A stretch of DNA of 64,000 nucleotides. Origin: Agromyces lapidis. GTDB lineage: Bacteria > Actinomycetota > Actinomycetes > Actinomycetales > Microbacteriaceae. The first letter of the stretch is position 1, and each line of letters starts with the position of its first letter. Positions 42,913 through 51,900 of the stretch are shown here, piece after piece. The translations under genes and the position numbers were made by a program. The notes below the pieces were generated by a model that worked only from the letters and a program-made list of their open reading frames with translations, was not told the origin of the DNA and made no database searches. The stretch covers positions 248,001 through 312,000 of the forward strand of contig NZ_WBIQ01000002.1 of assembly GCF_009749405.1 (NCBI RefSeq), read 5' to 3'.

Positions 42913-44381
42913 ACATCGATCCCGCGGTCGTCACGACCATCGCGCTCGTCGTCGCCGACTGGACCATCCGCATCGTCGCGCTCATCGTCATCCCGCGCGA
43001 CCGCAAGCCGACCGCCGCGATGGCGTGGCTGCTCGCCGTCTTCCTCATCCCGTTCGTCGGCGTCGCCCTCTACCTCCTCATCGGCAACGTGCGCCTGCCG
43101 AAGCGGCGCATCGAGCGCCAGCGCGAGATCGACGCCGAGATCGCCGCGCGCACCGTCGACCTCGCGCCGGTCGACGGGCGTGACGAGTGGCCGGCCGCGT
43201 TCCGCTCGATCACCGAGCAGAGCCGCGTGCTCACCGAACTGCCGGCCGTCGGGGGCAACAACGCCGAGCTCATCGGCGACTACCAGGCCTCGATCGATCG
43301 CATGGCCGCCGAGATCGACACCGCCAGGCACTTCGTGAACATCGAGTTCTACATCGTGGCCTTCGACGAGACGACGCGCGGGTTCTTCGCCGCGATGGAG
43401 CGCGCGGTGGCGCGCGGCGTCGCGGTGCGACTGCTCGCCGACCACGTGGCATCCCGCCGGGTGACCGTGGCCGACGCGACCGCCGCCGAGCTCGACCGCA
43501 TCGGGCTCGAGTGGCACTATATGCTGCCGGTGCGCCCGTTGAAGGGCCAGTTCCAGCGGCCCGACCTGCGCAACCACCGCAAGCTCGTCGTCGTCGACGG
43601 GCGCGTCGCGTTCACTGGATCGCAGAACCTCATCTCGCGCGACTACGACTCGCCGAAGAACCAGAAGCGCGGGCTCATGTGGCAGGAGCTCGTCACCCGC
43701 GTCACCGGTCCCGTCGTGGCATCCGTGAACGCCGTCTTCTGCTCGGACTGGTACATGGAGACGGGGGAGTCGCTCATCGAGACCGCCCACGTGCCGGCCG
43801 CCGAGGTCGAAGCCGACGGCGGCCCGGGCGCCCTCGTCTGCCAGATCGTGCCGAGCGGTCCGTCGTTCGCGCAGGAGAACAACCTGCGGCTCTTCCTCTC
43901 GCTCGTGAACTCGGCGCAGGAGCGCGTGATCATCACGAGCCCCTACTTCGTGCCCGACGAGGCGATGATGTACGCCATCACCTCCGCCCGCTACCGCGGC
44001 CTCGAGGTGCAGCTCTTCGTCTCGGAGATCGGCGACCAGGGGTCGGTGTGGCATGCGCAGCGCTCGTACTACGCGCCGCTGCTCGAGGCCGGCGTGCGCA
44101 TCTTCCAGTACCCCGGCCCCTACATCCTGCACTCGAAGCACCTCTCGATCGACGACGAGGTCGCGGTCATCGGCTCGAGCAACATGGACATCCGCTCGTT
44201 CAACTTGAACTTCGAGATCTCGATGCTCGTGCACGGCGCCTCGTTCGTGCGCGACATGCGCGAGGTCGAGCAGGGGTACCGCTCGATCAGCCGCGAACTC
44301 ACCCTCGAGGAGTGGCGGCAGGAGCCCGCGACCGCGACGTTCCTCGACGGGGTGGCGCGGCTGACGTCGGCGCTGCAGTAG
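42909..44381 (+). CDS. cls: Cardiolipin synthase (two-HKD type)
   Basis: The 490-residue enzyme condenses phosphatidylglycerol at the membrane. Two N-terminal helices (about 5-25 and 35-58, with PRDRKPTAAMAWLLAVFLIP) precede two phospholipase-D domains with HRKLVVVDGRVAFTGSQN (His223) and HSKHLSIDDEVAVIGSSN (His408). YFVPDEAMMYAITSARYRGL and the end TFLDGVARLTSAL are typical of the family. The GTG start follows from the protein N-terminus; the only strong ribosome binding site upstream belongs to an 11-codon ORF overlapping it. Confidence 0.92.
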   Translation: MNIDPAVVTTIALVVADWTIRIVALIVIPRDRKPTAAMAWLLAVFLIPFVGVALYLLIGNVRLPKRRIERQREIDAEIAARTVDLAPVDGRDEWPAAFRSITEQSRVLTELPAVGGNNAELIGDYQASIDRMAAEIDTARHFVNIEFYIVAFDETTRGFFAAMERAVARGVAVRLLADHVASRRVTVADATAAELDRIGLEWHYMLPVRPLKGQFQRPDLRNHRKLVVVDGRVAFTGSQNLISRDYDSPKNQKRGLMWQELVTRVTGPVVASVNAVFCSDWYMETGESLIETAHVPAAEVEADGGPGALVCQIVPSGPSFAQENNLRLFLSLVNSAQERVIITSPYFVPDEAMMYAITSARYRGLEVQLFVSEIGDQGSVWHAQRSYYAPLLEAGVRIFQYPGPYILHSKHLSIDDEVAVIGSSNMDIRSFNLNFEISMLVHGASFVRDMREVEQGYRSISRELTLEEWRQEPATATFLDGVARLTSALQ

Positions 44382-44442
44382 GGCGGATGCCGCGGGGCGC
44401 GGGCCGCTCGCGACGACCCGCGATGCGTGGCAGGCTCGGTGC

Positions 44443-45504
44443 ATGGATCGCAGGGACCTGCCGCAGATCGGACCGCTCGAGGTCGAGCCCGAAGCGATCG
44501 AGGCGCACGGCGAACCGCTGGACGGGCTGCTTGCGCGGCTCGGGGCGGTCGTGCCCGACGCGCAGCTGTCGACCGGTGCGTCCGGTGGAGCAGCCGTGGC
44601 TCGCGGCGAGACGCCGCCGATGCCGGGCGAGGGGTGGAGGGTGCTCCACACCGACCGCGCGGTCGTCCTCGGCGCGCCGATCGATGACGCCCGACGGTTC
44701 TGGCGTCTCGCCAGCCTGCAGCAGCCCTCATCGCAGCGGCCCTCATCGCAGCAGCCGAACGCCCGGTTCGACCTGCACCCCGACCGCCATCCGCTTCGGC
44801 CGAGTCGCGCTGAACGGGGCCGGGGCCTCGTGCTGCGCTGGCCCGGCGTGACGACCTCGGCGCCTGACGTCGACTCGCTCTGGATCGACATCGTGAACGA
44901 GGGTGACGCGCCATGGGTTCCGAACGGCGACGGGTTCCACGTCGCAGCCGCGGTCGTTCGACCGGATCGCGACCGTGGCGTGTACTTCGGATTCGTCGCC
45001 GGTCATGACGGCGCGTTCCCCCTCGATCCGGGCGAGTACGGGCGGGTGCGCGCGCACTTCGACCAGAGCTCGCTCGACGGACTCGAGCCCGGCGAGGTGG
45101 AGGTGCACGCCTGGCTCATCGACCTCTCCATACGCACGAGCGAGCCGCTCCTGGTGCGCGTCGAGCCCGAGACGATCGAGCGCCGCCGCAATGCGGTACT
45201 CGATGCGCGCCCTGGGCCCTCGCGGGATGCCGCCGAGCAGACGCGCACGCGGATCGCCCTGCTGCGTACACTCGTCGGCGCGCGCGAGATGCTCCCCGAG
45301 CTCATCGACGCGCTCGACGGGCCGGGCGACCGCGAGCAGGGAATCGCGCGCATCGCCGAGGTGCTGGGCTGCACGCCCGACGAGGCTCGCGGCGTCGCCG
45401 CAATGCCGCTCGCGCGTTTCGGGCGCGCACAGCGCGAGTCGATGTCGGCAGAGCTGCGGGAACTCGAGCAGGTGCTCGGAAAGCTCGAGGAACGGGACCG
45501 GTGA
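44443..45504 (+). CDS. Unrecognised protein with a GyrA-tower-like C-terminus
   Basis: The 353-residue protein has no named family I recognise. Residues about 60-260 form beta-rich segments (WRVLHTDRAVVLGAPIDDAR, VDSLWIDIVNEGDAPW, GVYFGFVAGHDGAFPLDPGE). The last 75 residues (LLRTLVGAREMLPELIDALD, IARIAEVLGCTPDEARGVAA, MPLARFGRAQRESMSAELRE) follow the helix pattern of the coiled-coil tower of DNA gyrase/topoisomerase IV subunit A. No catalytic Tyr region or DNA-gate domain is present. A Ser/Gln/Pro repeat sits near residues 91-105. Its job is unknown. Confidence 0.6.
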   Translation: MDRRDLPQIGPLEVEPEAIEAHGEPLDGLLARLGAVVPDAQLSTGASGGAAVARGETPPMPGEGWRVLHTDRAVVLGAPIDDARRFWRLASLQQPSSQRPSSQQPNARFDLHPDRHPLRPSRAERGRGLVLRWPGVTTSAPDVDSLWIDIVNEGDAPWVPNGDGFHVAAAVVRPDRDRGVYFGFVAGHDGAFPLDPGEYGRVRAHFDQSSLDGLEPGEVEVHAWLIDLSIRTSEPLLVRVEPETIERRRNAVLDARPGPSRDAAEQTRTRIALLRTLVGAREMLPELIDALDGPGDREQGIARIAEVLGCTPDEARGVAAMPLARFGRAQRESMSAELRELEQVLGKLEERDR

Positions 45505-45611
45505 GTCGGCCGGTCGCTCATCGGCGCCGAAGCGACCGCTGATCGCGGGGAGTTCGACGCCTGCAGGGCGGCGGAGCTGCGAGCGTCGAGCTCGGTGTCG
45601 CGGGCGCCAGG

Positions 45612-46352
45612 TCAGTGCATGTTGTCGTTGCCGGTGACATGGGTGGCGTAGCCCGCGCACCCCGCATCCTCCCAGCGATAGGCGGCCCCTGCGCCGGTGT
45701 CGCCCCACATCGCGAGCTCCCACGCGGCGGTGCCGTCGTCATCGACGCCGAAGCCGTGTTCGGTCATGCACGCGTCGACCTCTGCCTGGTAGACCGCGGC
45801 GGCCTCCTCCCAGGTGAGTGCTTCGGGGTCGGGCTCGGGCAGGGGCGCTGACAGCGGGGTCCCTGCTGCGCGTGCGACGGCGACCGCGTGATCGCCGACC
45901 CCGAGGCATCCACGTCGCTCCCACTCGGAAGCGGGGACCGACCAGCCGTCGCGCTGCTCGCCGTAGTAGGCGTTCAACCAGATGACCGACTGTTCGAAGC
46001 TCAGCCCCCTGGGCTGCTTGTTCTGGTTCAGCCATGGCGCGGCGGGCAGGTACTCGACGCCCTGCCCGCTCATGCACTCGGCGATGACCTGCTCGCGGCC
46101 CATGTACTCCGAGCGCTCCTCGGTCGACTCGAGCTCAGAGCTGAACGGCTCGACGACCACGACATCGTCGTCGGTCGATGCGCTCGCCGCGGCGGCGTCG
46201 AGCCCGCCCGACACACCCGCCGACTGGACCTCGCCGAACGGCGGTTCGAACGGCGCGACTCCGTACGCACCGGCGACGGTGAGCCCGGCGGCGGCGGCGC
46301 ACACGACGAGGCCGCCGATCGCGAGGGGGGCCAAGAGTCGTCTGAGGTTCAT
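45612..46352 (-). CDS. Exported or membrane-anchored protein of a PadR-controlled operon
   Basis: The 246-residue protein has one N-terminal helix (about 6-30, LLAPLAIGGLVVCAAAAGLT) and an extracytoplasmic domain with four or five Cys and many Trp and Tyr (AECMSGQGVEYLPAAPWLNQ, LSFEQSVIWLNAYYGEQRDG, YQAEVDACMTEHGFGVDDDG). I recognise no family. The even spacing of Cys suggests disulfides. Its ATG overlaps the stop of the upstream membrane protein gene (ATGA). It is the last gene of the three-gene unit. Confidence 0.65.
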   Translation of the reverse strand: MNLRRLLAPLAIGGLVVCAAAAGLTVAGAYGVAPFEPPFGEVQSAGVSGGLDAAAASASTDDDVVVVEPFSSELESTEERSEYMGREQVIAECMSGQGVEYLPAAPWLNQNKQPRGLSFEQSVIWLNAYYGEQRDGWSVPASEWERRGCLGVGDHAVAVARAAGTPLSAPLPEPDPEALTWEEAAAVYQAEVDACMTEHGFGVDDDGTAAWELAMWGDTGAGAAYRWEDAGCAGYATHVTGNDNMH

Positions 46353-47110
46353 CGCGACCCCTCGTCGGGCTCGGGGGCAGCGGGCGTCGGTGCCGCCCAC
46401 CACGCGCTCATCGAGAGGAAGAAGAGCACCGCCGCGCCCGTCGCCACCCGGTTCAAGAGCACCATCTGCGCGGTCGACGACGCGAAGAACTCGGTGAACG
46501 TCACGCTCGTGTCGACGAGCGCGTACGTGCCGAAACGGATGAGCAGATAGGCCGCGACCGCGAGCACGAGCCCCGCGAAGCCGCGATGTCGCGCGACCAT
46601 GAGCAGCCACGAACCGACGAGGGCGAGCACGAGGCCCACCGCCGTGAGCTCGGCCACGTCGGCCGCGCCGTGCCAGTCGCCGAGCAGCACGCTGCGCGCA
46701 ACCCGCCAGACGACGAACACACCCCATGCCACGAGCGCGATCGCGGCGAGGTGCGCGAGCGCCGGCATCGCGAGCGGGAACGTGCCCCGCGGGGCACCGA
46801 GCGCGCCGCCGCGCAGACGAGCGCCGCGCCAGGCGAGGTCGGCGGGGATGCCGCGGATCGCCCGGCCGAGGATCGATGCGGTCGCGCCCGCCCCCGAGTG
46901 CGCGCGCTCCTCGAAGAGGTCGGAGGCGAGCTCGGCCCGACGACCGGCGGCGACCTCGTCGGGCAGGTCGGCGGTGTACCAGCGGCACCAGCCGATCACG
47001 GCGGCGTCGATGCGCCCGGCCGCGGGGTGCAGCGGGCGAGCGGATGCCTCGAGCCCGAGTGCTCGGTCGGCTTCGAGCGCTCCCTCGGGCTCGAGCCTGG
47101 CGTCGCTCAT
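46349..47110 (-). CDS. Multi-pass membrane protein of a PadR-controlled operon
   Basis: The 253-residue protein has a soluble N-terminal part with WCRWYTADLPDEVAAGRRAE and LASDLFEERAHSGAGA, resembling the cytosolic helix bundle found next to PadR regulators in actinobacteria. Four membrane helices follow between about residues 120 and 240. The pattern is common in PadR-membrane protein pairs, where the membrane protein may be controlled by, or may sense for, the regulator. Function is unknown. Both ends overlap neighbours by ATGA. Confidence 0.72.
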   Translation of the reverse strand: MSDARLEPEGALEADRALGLEASARPLHPAAGRIDAAVIGWCRWYTADLPDEVAAGRRAELASDLFEERAHSGAGATASILGRAIRGIPADLAWRGARLRGGALGAPRGTFPLAMPALAHLAAIALVAWGVFVVWRVARSVLLGDWHGAADVAELTAVGLVLALVGSWLLMVARHRGFAGLVLAVAAYLLIRFGTYALVDTSVTFTEFFASSTAQMVLLNRVATGAAVLFFLSMSAWWAAPTPAAPEPDEGSR

Positions 47111-47460
47111 GCGAACGCCGACCGGGGGCTGGGTGCAGGCGCGGTGCGCTGCTCGGTCTCGGTGCGACACGCGGCCACGCCGGCGCCGGTCACCCGGTAG
47201 AGCCGCCGTCGTGGGCGGCCTTCTGCCGCGGCGATCGCGGGATCCTCCCACTCGGATTCGACCAGGCCGCGCTCGGCGAGGCGACCGAGCGCCTTGTAGA
47301 GCGTGCCGTGGGCGGTGAGTGCCGAGGCTCCGGAACGGTCGGCGATGCGCTTCGCGAGAGCGAATCCGTAGAAGTCGCCGCCGTCGGCCTGAAGTTCGAT
47401 ACCCGCGCCGAGGATGTCGACCTCGAGGTCGACCAGTCGGCCTTCTCGTCTGCGTGGCAT
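47107..47460 (-). CDS. PadR family transcriptional regulator
   Basis: The 117-residue protein has the PadR winged helix: DGGDFYGFALAKRIADRSGA, LTAHGTLYKALGRLAERGLV and RPRRRLYRVTGAGVAA. A short C-terminal tail replaces the longer dimerisation helix of many PadR proteins. The ATG at 47460 follows TATACT (47467-47472 on the other strand) by six bases, so the message is probably leaderless. Three 14-bp repeats just upstream are the probable autoregulatory sites. Confidence 0.82.
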   Translation of the reverse strand: MPRRREGRLVDLEVDILGAGIELQADGGDFYGFALAKRIADRSGASALTAHGTLYKALGRLAERGLVESEWEDPAIAAAEGRPRRRLYRVTGAGVAACRTETEQRTAPAPSPRSAFA

Positions 47461-47468
47461 GGAGCCAG

Positions 47469-47527
47469 TATAGGAAGATATCCCCGAGACGTATAGGAAG
47501 ATATCGGACTTCCTATAGGAAGATATC
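47469..47527. promoter_or_regulatory. Three direct repeats, probable PadR operator
   Basis: TATAGGAAGATATC occurs exactly at 47469-47482, 47492-47505 and 47514-47527, with 23- and 22-bp periods (about two helix turns). TTCCTATAGGAA at the third copy is a further palindrome. The first copy overlaps the probable -10 of padR. The array also lies 60 bases before the DUF4232 gene. Confidence 0.8.
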
Positions 47528-47586
47528 TGCCCATATGCTAGCGTCCCCCTCGAGCCGCCTGAACGGGCGGCGCAGAAGGGAACGAC

Positions 47587-48750
47587 ATGAACACCAAGAG
47601 GGTGATGTTCCAAGCGGTCGCCGGCGTGGCGTTGACGGTGATGCTCACCGGGGGATCAGCGCTCGTCGCGGGCGCGCTCGACGTCGGCGGCGCGAAGACG
47701 CCGGCCGCAGCATCCGCGCCTGCCGCGGCATCGCCGGCCGTCGACATCGTGACGGCCGACGCCCGCGCGACCTCCGCCGCAGTGACGGCGGCGAACGCGA
47801 ATCGGGGGCAGGCGGCAGCCCAGGTGCAGCAGAACGACCGCGCCGCACCGGCCGGCCCCGTCCACTGCGAAGACGTGCAGCTCACCATGGACTACGTGGA
47901 GCGCCCCGACCGCTCGACATCGACGACGAACGCCTTCGACCTCGTCTTCACGAACACCGCGTCGCAGCCGTGCTCGTTCGACGGGTGGCCGGGTCTCGTC
48001 GCAGAGGACGCCGAGGGCGCGACCCTGACCTGGGCGCTCGCCTCGGGAACGACGAGCACGCTGGCCGTGGTGCCCCCGAACGGCGGCCGTGCCGTCGCCG
48101 AGGGCACGGCCGAGCTTCCCGCCGCGATCGGGTGCGCCGAGGCGACCTCCGACCGTCTGCGCGCCTACATCTCGTCGGACGGCGCGGGCGGCGGCATCGT
48201 CGACGACGTGCAGCTCCCGGTCTGCATCGACGGAACCTGGACGCTGTCGCTCGGATCGCTGACCGCGCTCCACGGCGCACCCGGTGAGGTGACCACGCCG
48301 ACCGAGCCCGAGCCGCAGCCCGAGCCTGAGCCGCAGCCGGTCAAGTGCCAGGACGAGCAGCTGAGCCTCGAGTTCGTCTCGCGGCCCGATCGCTCGGCCG
48401 ACGGCGCGGAGGCGTTCGAGCTCGTCTTCACGAACGCGAGCGAGACGCCCTGTGCGATGTGGGGATGGCCCGGACTGGTCGTGGAGGCGGCCGACGGAAC
48501 CCGCATCGGCTCGTCGTGGGCGGTCGGGGAGGACGACGAGCCGTTCGTCCTCGCGAACGGCGATGTCGCCACCGTGTTCGCCACCGCCCTCACTCCCAAG
48601 TCGTTGAGCTGCGAGGCGATCACCGCCGACCACGTGCGGGCGTACATCACCTCCGACGGTGCCGGGCCCGGCGTCGTCGCCGCTGCTCCGTTCGAGGTCT
48701 GCGCCGACGGCTCGAGCGTGCTCGAGATCGGGGCGCTCACCCCGGCCTGA
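47587..48750 (+). CDS. Exported protein with two DUF4232-like domains
   Basis: The 387-residue protein has a signal peptide (about residues 8-32) and an Ala-rich linker. Two homologous domains follow, at about 95-225 (CEDVQLTMDYVERPDRSTST, PCSFDGWPGLVAEDAEGA, AYISSDGAGGGIVD) and 255-385 (CQDEQLSLEFVSRPDRSADG, PCAMWGWPGLVVEAADGT, AYITSDGAGPGVV). They are joined by a Pro/Glu/Gln repeat. Each has paired Cys. DUF4232 domains occur in actinobacterial lipoproteins and wall proteins of unknown function. AAGGGAACGAC precedes the ATG, and the PadR array lies upstream. Confidence 0.8.
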   Translation: MNTKRVMFQAVAGVALTVMLTGGSALVAGALDVGGAKTPAAASAPAAASPAVDIVTADARATSAAVTAANANRGQAAAQVQQNDRAAPAGPVHCEDVQLTMDYVERPDRSTSTTNAFDLVFTNTASQPCSFDGWPGLVAEDAEGATLTWALASGTTSTLAVVPPNGGRAVAEGTAELPAAIGCAEATSDRLRAYISSDGAGGGIVDDVQLPVCIDGTWTLSLGSLTALHGAPGEVTTPTEPEPQPEPEPQPVKCQDEQLSLEFVSRPDRSADGAEAFELVFTNASETPCAMWGWPGLVVEAADGTRIGSSWAVGEDDEPFVLANGDVATVFATALTPKSLSCEAITADHVRAYITSDGAGPGVVAAAPFEVCADGSSVLEIGALTPA

Positions 48751-48762
48751 GTGGGGTCGCAC

Positions 48763-48806
48763 TGCAGGAACGGCGTCGCGAGTCCGCTCGCGGCGCCGTT
48801 CCTGCA
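48763..48806 (+). terminator. Strong stem-loop after the DUF4232 gene
   Basis: TGCAGGAACGGCG (48763-48775) pairs perfectly with CGCCGTTCCTGCA (48794-48806). The 18-base loop can fold further through CGCGAG/CTCGCG. It starts 12 bases after the stop. Confidence 0.85.
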
Positions 48807-48869
48807 TCGGAGCCGACGTGAACGTCGCCGCAACCCTCGAACTGGGGCTATCTAACTCTGAGTCTTCCT

Positions 48870-48899
48870 CAGCAGTATCGGCAGTAGCAGCAGTATCGG
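48870..48899. repeat. 12-bp direct repeat before the patatin gene
   Basis: CAGCAGTATCGG occurs at 48870-48881 and 48888-48899, 18 bp apart. It lies in the 169-bp gap before the patatin gene and could be a regulatory pair or a slippage product. Confidence 0.4.
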
Positions 48900-48919
48900 T
48901 CTGAGCGGGGGCGACGACG

Positions 48920-51900
48920 ATGGCTGACACGATCGCGAACGACACCGAAAGCGACCCTGACGCCGGCGACGATGTCGACGTCGGAGGCGATGGCGGCAGC
49001 GGCATCCCGGGCGACATCGCCGACATCACGAAGTGGGTCGGCAAGTGGCGCGCGCACGCCGTCGATCTCCTCCGTCTCGTCACGCTCACCCTCGTCGCAC
49101 TGATCGCGCTCGCCGAGATCGACCGGCTCATCGCGGGCAGCCTCGGCACCGGTGAAGAACTGCGCGGAAGCAGCGCACCGCTCACGGGCGTGATCGGGCC
49201 CCTGTCGTTCTCGGATCGAGCCTCGTGGGAGATCTGGTTCGACAACGCGGCGACGCGAGGCTCGGTGGGCGGATGGATCATCGCCTCGGCGCTGATCGAC
49301 GTCGCCTTCATCTACGCCTACGCCCGGTTCTTCCTGATGCTGATCGATTCGAAGCGCGTCACGGCCGACCGTCGGCCGACGCAGCTGGGCTTCCTCATCG
49401 TGCTGCTCATCGCGGACGGCGCCGAGAACGTGCTGCTCCTCCTCGGCGGCGGATCGCTCGTCCTGGGCATCGGACTCTCCGAAGAGGGGATCCTGCCAGT
49501 CCTGGTCGCGAGTGCGGCACTCGCGAAGTGGGTGGCCCTCGCGCTCCTCCTCGTCGCGCTCGCGCGCGATCCGAAGGTGCGGCACCTGACGTGGGCGGTG
49601 CTGCGCCGGCTCGCCCAGGCGTTCTGGCTGCACCGCCTCTCGGCGGTGCTCGTGGCGACCCTCTTCCTCGTCTCCTGCCTCCCGTTCGACGGCGTGCTCG
49701 ACCAGCTGCCCGACATCCAGCGCCAATGGGTCACCACGGGCGCCTGGGGCCATGGTCTGATCGCCGCCCTCAGCATCGCGATCGCCTCCTTCGCGGCGTT
49801 CGGGCTGGGGCGCGCGCGCACGCGCGCCTTCATCGACGTCAACGTGCGGGAGTTGAAACGGTTCCGTGCACCGGTCACCACGTCCCTCGCATGGTGGGCG
49901 ATCCCGGTGGTCATCTGGCTCGTCGTCGTGCTGTACTCCGTCATCACCGCAGGCGACTGGGCGATCCACTGGCCCGGCGCCGCGGTGTTCCTGGCGATCC
50001 CGATCGCGGTCTTCCTCCTCGCGTTGCTTCCGAAAGGGGCGCCTGAGCCGGAGGCGCGCCCCGACGCGCGAGTGCGGGCGCAATACGCCTGGCTCACGGG
50101 CGATGTGATCGCCGTGCTGCTCTGGGCGATCGCCGGACTCGGGCTCGTGCGCTCCCTCACCGGTCCGGTCTTCCTCGGCCCGGTCGCGGTGGCCGACACC
50201 GCACCCGACTGGGGCATCTGGTCGTGGGCGGTCGGAGCCCTCGCGGTCGGCGTGGCCGTCGCCATCGCGTCGCCGTGGCTGATGCTCCTCCTCACGAGGG
50301 CGCCCAAGTGGGCCGACCCGACCGAGTCGCTTGAGGTGCCCGCCCCGAAGATCTCGCTTCGCGAGCGCCGAACCTCGTCGAGCTGGCACACGTGGCGCTG
50401 GCACCGTCGTCGCCTCTGGGGGATCATGGCCGTCGGAGTCGCACTGCTCTTCGCGCTCCTGATCTGGCCGATCCAGATCGCGACCTTCATCGGTGCCGTC
50501 GCCACCACGGTCATCGCGCTCAGCGCGTGGGGTGCGGTGCTCGGCGCCTTCACGCTCGCCCTGCAGGACTACCTCCCGCCCGAGGTCTTCCTGCGGATGC
50601 GCCTGCGGGCTACGCCGGTGCTCACGCTCGCGATCACGATCCCGCTGGTCGCCGCGACCGTGTTCGCCCAGGTGCACTGGGGCGACCCATCGCTCCACGC
50701 CGTGCGGCAGGCGGGCAGCAGCGTCACGTCGGCATCGGATGGCGGTGGTGGGCGCCCGGGCTCCGATGCGCCGGAGGACACCTCGCGCACGAGCGTCGCG
50801 GATGACCCCGAAGCCTTCGACGACCTCGAGCGCGCCCTCACGGCGCAGGTGCAACGTCTCGGCCTCCAGCACTGCACTCTCGCCGAGTCCTCGGCGATCC
50901 CCGTCGTGATCTTCGTCGCCGAAGGCGGAGGCATCCGCGCCGCCTATTGGACCACTCGCGTGCTCGACGAGCTGCAGCGATCGGGCGGATGCTTCGCGAA
51001 GTCGACGCTGCTCTCGAGCGGAGTCAGCGGCGGTTCAGTCGGGCTGGCCCTCACGCACACCGCTGCCAGTCGAGTCGATGCCAAGGCCGCGCTGCTCGAC
51101 GTGGCTTCGCCCGACACGGTCGCGACCGGCGTGACCGGCCTCTTGGTGGGCGACATGGTGGCCTCGGCGACCGGGGTGCGAGTGCCCTCGCTCGTCGGCG
51201 GCGAGTTCGGCTGGCGCGACCGGGCGGGCCTCATCGAGCTCACCTGGCAGCACGATATCGAGGCGTTGAAGAAGCCGGCGCGCATGTTCGCGGATCCCGT
51301 GGTCGGGCTACCCATCCTCAACTCGACGGATGCCGCGTCGAAATGCCGGGTGCCGGTCACCCGGCTGCCGATCGTCGGCGACGGCGACGGGTGCGCACAG
51401 CCGACCGGTGCGCCGGCGGCGACCATTCCGATGCTCGACGCGTGCGTGCGCTCGCTCGACTGGGCCTCGGCGGCGATGCTGTCGGCGCGCTTTCCCATCA
51501 TCACGCCCGCCGGTCGACTCGGCGACCCCGACGGCGACGACGCGGGTGCCTGCGGGTTCACGACCCGGCAGCTCATCGATGGAGGTTATGCCGAAGGATC
51601 GGGCCTCGGCACCGCCGCCGATCTCGCGCCGCTCATCGCCTCCACCGTGCGCGAGAGGAACGCCACCGGGCAGCGCGACGCGTTCCTCGTGCCGATCCTC
51701 GTCTTCGCCCAGAACTCGGCCGGCTACGACCTCGCCGACGATCTGCGCGGCGTCTCGGCGGAACCGCTGGTGCCCCTGGTCGGCACGGCGGCCGAATCGA
51801 CGCTGACCGCGAAGAGCAGCTGGGTGCAGCGCATCTCGACCGCGTTCTCGCAGGTGTGCCCGTCGCGTGCCGAGGCGGGCGAGACACGGGCAGCGGCCTG

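Noticed and set aside
41532-44891. 1119-residue minus-strand frame
   Set aside because: Out-of-frame reading across VOC, DUF3467 and cardiolipin synthase genes, with Arg/Ser-rich composition and no motif.
48869-50872. 667-residue minus-strand frame
   Set aside because: Antisense shadow of the patatin membrane gene; composition is charged low complexity.
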